DNA from: an uncultured Clostridia bacterium
GTDB taxonomy: Bacteria; Bacillota; Clostridia; Oscillospirales; Acutalibacteraceae
DNA: 5,274 nucleotides
NCBI GenBank assembly: GCA_937877675.1
Contig: CALEIS010000105.1
Coordinates: 1 to 5,274 of the forward strand
Reading direction: 5' to 3'
The position numbers and the translations under genes were made by a program. Below are positions 4,736 through 5,274 of the stretch, piece after piece (the stretch's first letter is position 1; each line of letters opens with the position of its first letter). The notes beneath the pieces are model-generated. The model was not told the origin of the DNA, searched no databases, and worked only from the letters and a program-made list of their open reading frames with translations.

Positions 4736-5274
4736 TTAGTCAAGTCTTGCTAAAAGTTCTGCCTGCTGTGCCTCATAACCTGGTTTACCAAGAAGAGCAA
4801 ACATATTTTTCTTATAGCTTTCAACGCCTGGCTGATTGAATGGGTTAACACCTAAAACATAACCTGAAACTGCACAAGCCTTTTCAAAGAAATAAACGAG
4901 ATAGCCGAATTCATATTCGTTCATTTCAGGTACTTCGATACAGATGTTTGGTACGCCACCATCAACGTGAGCAAGCAATGTACCCTGATATGCCTTACGA
5001 TTAACAAAATCCATTGTTTTTCCAGCAAGGAAGTTAAGACCGTCAGCATTAACATCGTCTTCTTCGATTACTACTTCTCTCTTTGGTTTTGTAAACATAA
5101 CAGATGTTTCGAAAAGCATTCTCACACCATCCTGAATGTACTGACCCATTGAGTGAAGGTCTGTTGAACAAACAACGCTTGCAGGGAAAATACCCTTACC
5201 GTCTTTGCCTTCGCTTTCGCCGAAGAGCTGTTTGAACCATTCGTTCATCATTGTGAAATCAGGCTCATAAGCAA
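4736..5274 (-). CDS. pgi: Glucose-6-phosphate isomerase, C-terminal part
   Basis: This enzyme interconverts glucose-6-phosphate and fructose-6-phosphate in glycolysis in the cytosol. The window holds the last 178 full codons. The frame runs through the right edge (AYEPDFT before the ATG at 5251), so that ATG is internal and the true start lies outside; Firmicutes enzymes are about 450 residues long. Visible hallmarks, in residues of the fragment, are FGESEGKDGKGIFP (17-30), STDLHSMGQYIQDG (36-49) with the conserved histidine at 40, and the second PGI signature GYVLGVNPFNQPGVESYK (137-154), which ends in the catalytic lysine. The chain ends with the usual short helical tail. No truncation or frameshift is visible in this part. 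The P-loop gene lies 69 bases downstream without an intervening terminator. Confidence 0.97.
   Translation of the reverse strand, partial: AYEPDFTMMNEWFKQLFGESEGKDGKGIFPASVVCSTDLHSMGQYIQDGVRMLFETSVMFTKPKREVVIEEDDVNADGLNFLAGKTMDFVNRKAYQGTLLAHVDGGVPNICIEVPEMNEYEFGYLVYFFEKACAVSGYVLGVNPFNQPGVESYKKNMFALLGKPGYEAQQAELLARLD

Noticed and set aside
4967..5152. Plus-strand frame opposite pgi
   Set aside because: It is antisense to conserved isomerase coding sequence and has no family resemblance.
1..5274. Search for a novel defence, mobile or secondary-metabolite system
   Set aside because: Apart from two small unknown genes, every gene belongs to a known housekeeping or regulator family. There are no transposase, integrase, CRISPR repeat, toxin-antitoxin or retroelement signals.

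Overview
The window looks like ordinary chromosomal housekeeping DNA from a low-GC Gram-positive anaerobe of the class Clostridia, most plausibly a gut Ruminococcus/Oscillospiraceae-type lineage. The reasons are AT-rich DNA, strong AGGAGG-type ribosome binding sites, a cysteine-type (zinc) L32, a Gram-positive YceD with the C-terminal cysteine cluster, a DUF512/TIGR03279 radical-SAM-like protein coupled to der, and a Firmicutes-style glucose-6-phosphate isomerase. The genus is inferred, not shown.

Seven of the eight genes lie on the minus strand and are best read from right to left. (1) 5274-4200: the C-terminal part of pgi, cut by the window edge, then a small P-loop protein of unknown role, closed by a rho-independent terminator. 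(2) 4137-3299: a perfect consensus sigma-A promoter (TTGACA, 17 bp, TATAAT) with an A/T-rich upstream tract drives yceD and rpmF (ribosomal protein L32), closed by a second terminator. (3) 3264-244: a DUF512 PDZ/radical-SAM-like gene starting at TTG, then der starting at a TAATG stop-start overlap, then a small cysteine-rich unknown gene, closed by a terminator whose stem includes part of the stop codon. At the far left, a plus-strand Cro/CI-type (XRE) regulator enters from outside the window and ends at 153. It converges on the minus-strand operon and has its own terminator. A GC-rich imperfect palindrome (191-224) sits between the two facing terminators.

The functional theme of the middle is ribosome supply: L32 with its YceD partner, and the 50S-assembly GTPase Der with its DUF512 neighbour. 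The only genes of unknown role are the P-loop protein (4238-4666) and the cysteine-rich protein (265-606). I see no phage, insertion sequence, CRISPR array, tRNA or rRNA, and no gene-free stretch longer than 300 bases. Several starts differ from the longest open frame because ribosome binding sites and a promoter fix them: 606, 3545, 4080 and 4666. The DUF512 gene needs TTG at 3264.
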